Assembly: GCF_021729845.1 (NCBI RefSeq) | Contig: NZ_CP063397.1 | Coordinates: 3,362,001 to 3,426,000, forward strand | Direction of reading: 5' to 3' | Length of the DNA: 64,000 bases | From: Rhizobium sp. SL42 | Lineage (GTDB): Bacteria > Pseudomonadota > Alphaproteobacteria > Rhizobiales > Rhizobiaceae | Part shown: in pieces, positions 63,779-64,000 of the stretch | Numbering within the stretch: the first letter of the stretch is position 1 | How the letters are laid out: each line of letters opens with the position of its first letter | The notes under the pieces: generated by a model | What the model saw: only the letters and a program-made list of their open reading frames with translations | Databases searched by the model: none | What the model was told of the DNA's origin: nothing | Translations under genes and position numbers: made by a program

Positions 63779-64000
63779 TCATTTTTCAGCGTGGTGACGA
63801 ACCAGCGGCAGGACCAGCAGGAACGACACGGCCAGCACGGCCGCCGCCACCAGCGTCGGCGCGGCAAAGCTGCCGCTGCGTTCGGCCAATGTCCCGGCAA
63901 CCACCGGGCCGATGATCTGGCCGATTCCGAAGGCAGCGGTCATCAGCGCCAGCGCCCGGCGCGGGCTCTCGGGTGCAAGCACCCGGCCGAGCCTCAGGCC
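63779..64000 (-). CDS. MFS transporter (YbfB/YjiJ-like), C-terminal end only
   Basis: Only the last 70 or so residues are in the window; the N-terminus lies past base 64000. The visible part has GIGQIIGPVVAGTLAERSGS and two transmembrane helices (including AAPTLVAAAVLAVSFLLVLP) ending with RHHAEK. This fits the last helices of a major-facilitator exporter, perhaps the YbfB family. The right edge cuts it. Confidence 0.7.
   Translation of the reverse strand, partial: GLRLGRVLAPESPRRALALMTAAFGIGQIIGPVVAGTLAERSGSFAAPTLVAAAVLAVSFLLVLPLVRHHAEK

Noticed and set aside
1..64000. CRISPR array, tRNA, rRNA or prophage
   Set aside because: No regularly spaced direct repeats, no cloverleaf, no rRNA-like stretches and no phage structural genes were seen on either strand.

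Overview
The window looks like chromosomal DNA of an alphaproteobacterium of the family Rhizobiaceae (Rhizobium, Agrobacterium, Sinorhizobium and relatives). The basis is a fused trpE(G) behind a WWW leader peptide, a choXWV choline importer, a two-gene orfA-pit phosphate operon with a Pho box, a BacA/SbmA peptide transporter, a NolR-like regulator, an Atu4866-family protein, and rhizobial intergenic palindromes. Coding density is high and most genes are GC-rich. I see no tRNA, rRNA, CRISPR array, intact insertion sequence or prophage.

Layout. 0-10 kb: a NUDIX hydrolase cut by the left edge, a metallophosphoesterase, leuA with a leucine-rich leader peptide, benE, a ClpP paralogue, a tandem HD-GYP protein, an inverted pair of RIME-like repeats, and an Lrp regulator divergent from a saccharopine/lysine dehydrogenase. 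9.8-10.6 kb: one AT-rich orphan membrane protein that stands out from everything else. 10.7-22.9 kb: an FAD/GcvT methylamine dehydrogenase, a soluble PAS-PAS chemoreceptor, SelO, a lipoprotein, an atypical GreA-like factor, a MYG1-like protein, a pentapeptide-repeat protein, HupE, QueF and a CDF metal exporter. 23-31 kb: trpE(G) with its attenuator, an extensin-like peptidoglycan protein, a haem TonB receptor with two RirA-type operators, formate-THF ligase and a UPF0114 protein. 31.8-39.3 kb: a LuxR-type regulator and a five-gene operon (coiled-coil protein, unknown, AAA+ ATPase, DUF6638-like, DUF2333-like) of unknown function. 39.5-46 kb: cytochrome c, choXWV, a HugZ-like gene with an abnormal 3' half, a NolR-like regulator and an omega-amino acid aminotransferase. 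46-54 kb: an orphan branched-chain amino acid binding protein, orfA-pit, an epimerase, a VOC protein, adenine deaminase, a yefM-yoeB toxin-antitoxin pair and a K+-channel-like protein with a zinc ribbon. 54-64 kb: an AraC regulator divergent from a small-ORF/Atu4866 unit, an alpha-glucosidase, a glycosyltransferase, der, a YfgM-like protein, NnrU, a polysaccharide deacetylase, bacA and the C-terminal end of an MFS transporter.

The best regulatory find is that leuL and trpL appear to be leaderless leader peptides with the same promoter layout (TTGCGC, 17-base spacer, TATCAM, then ATG 6-7 bases later). The candidates for undescribed biology are the five-gene AAA+ operon and the AT-rich orphan gene at 9.8 kb. 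The other sites link genes to iron (two TGA-N9-TCA boxes before the haem receptor) and phosphate (Pho box before orfA-pit). Functions rest on remembered family features and visible motifs; no database search was possible.
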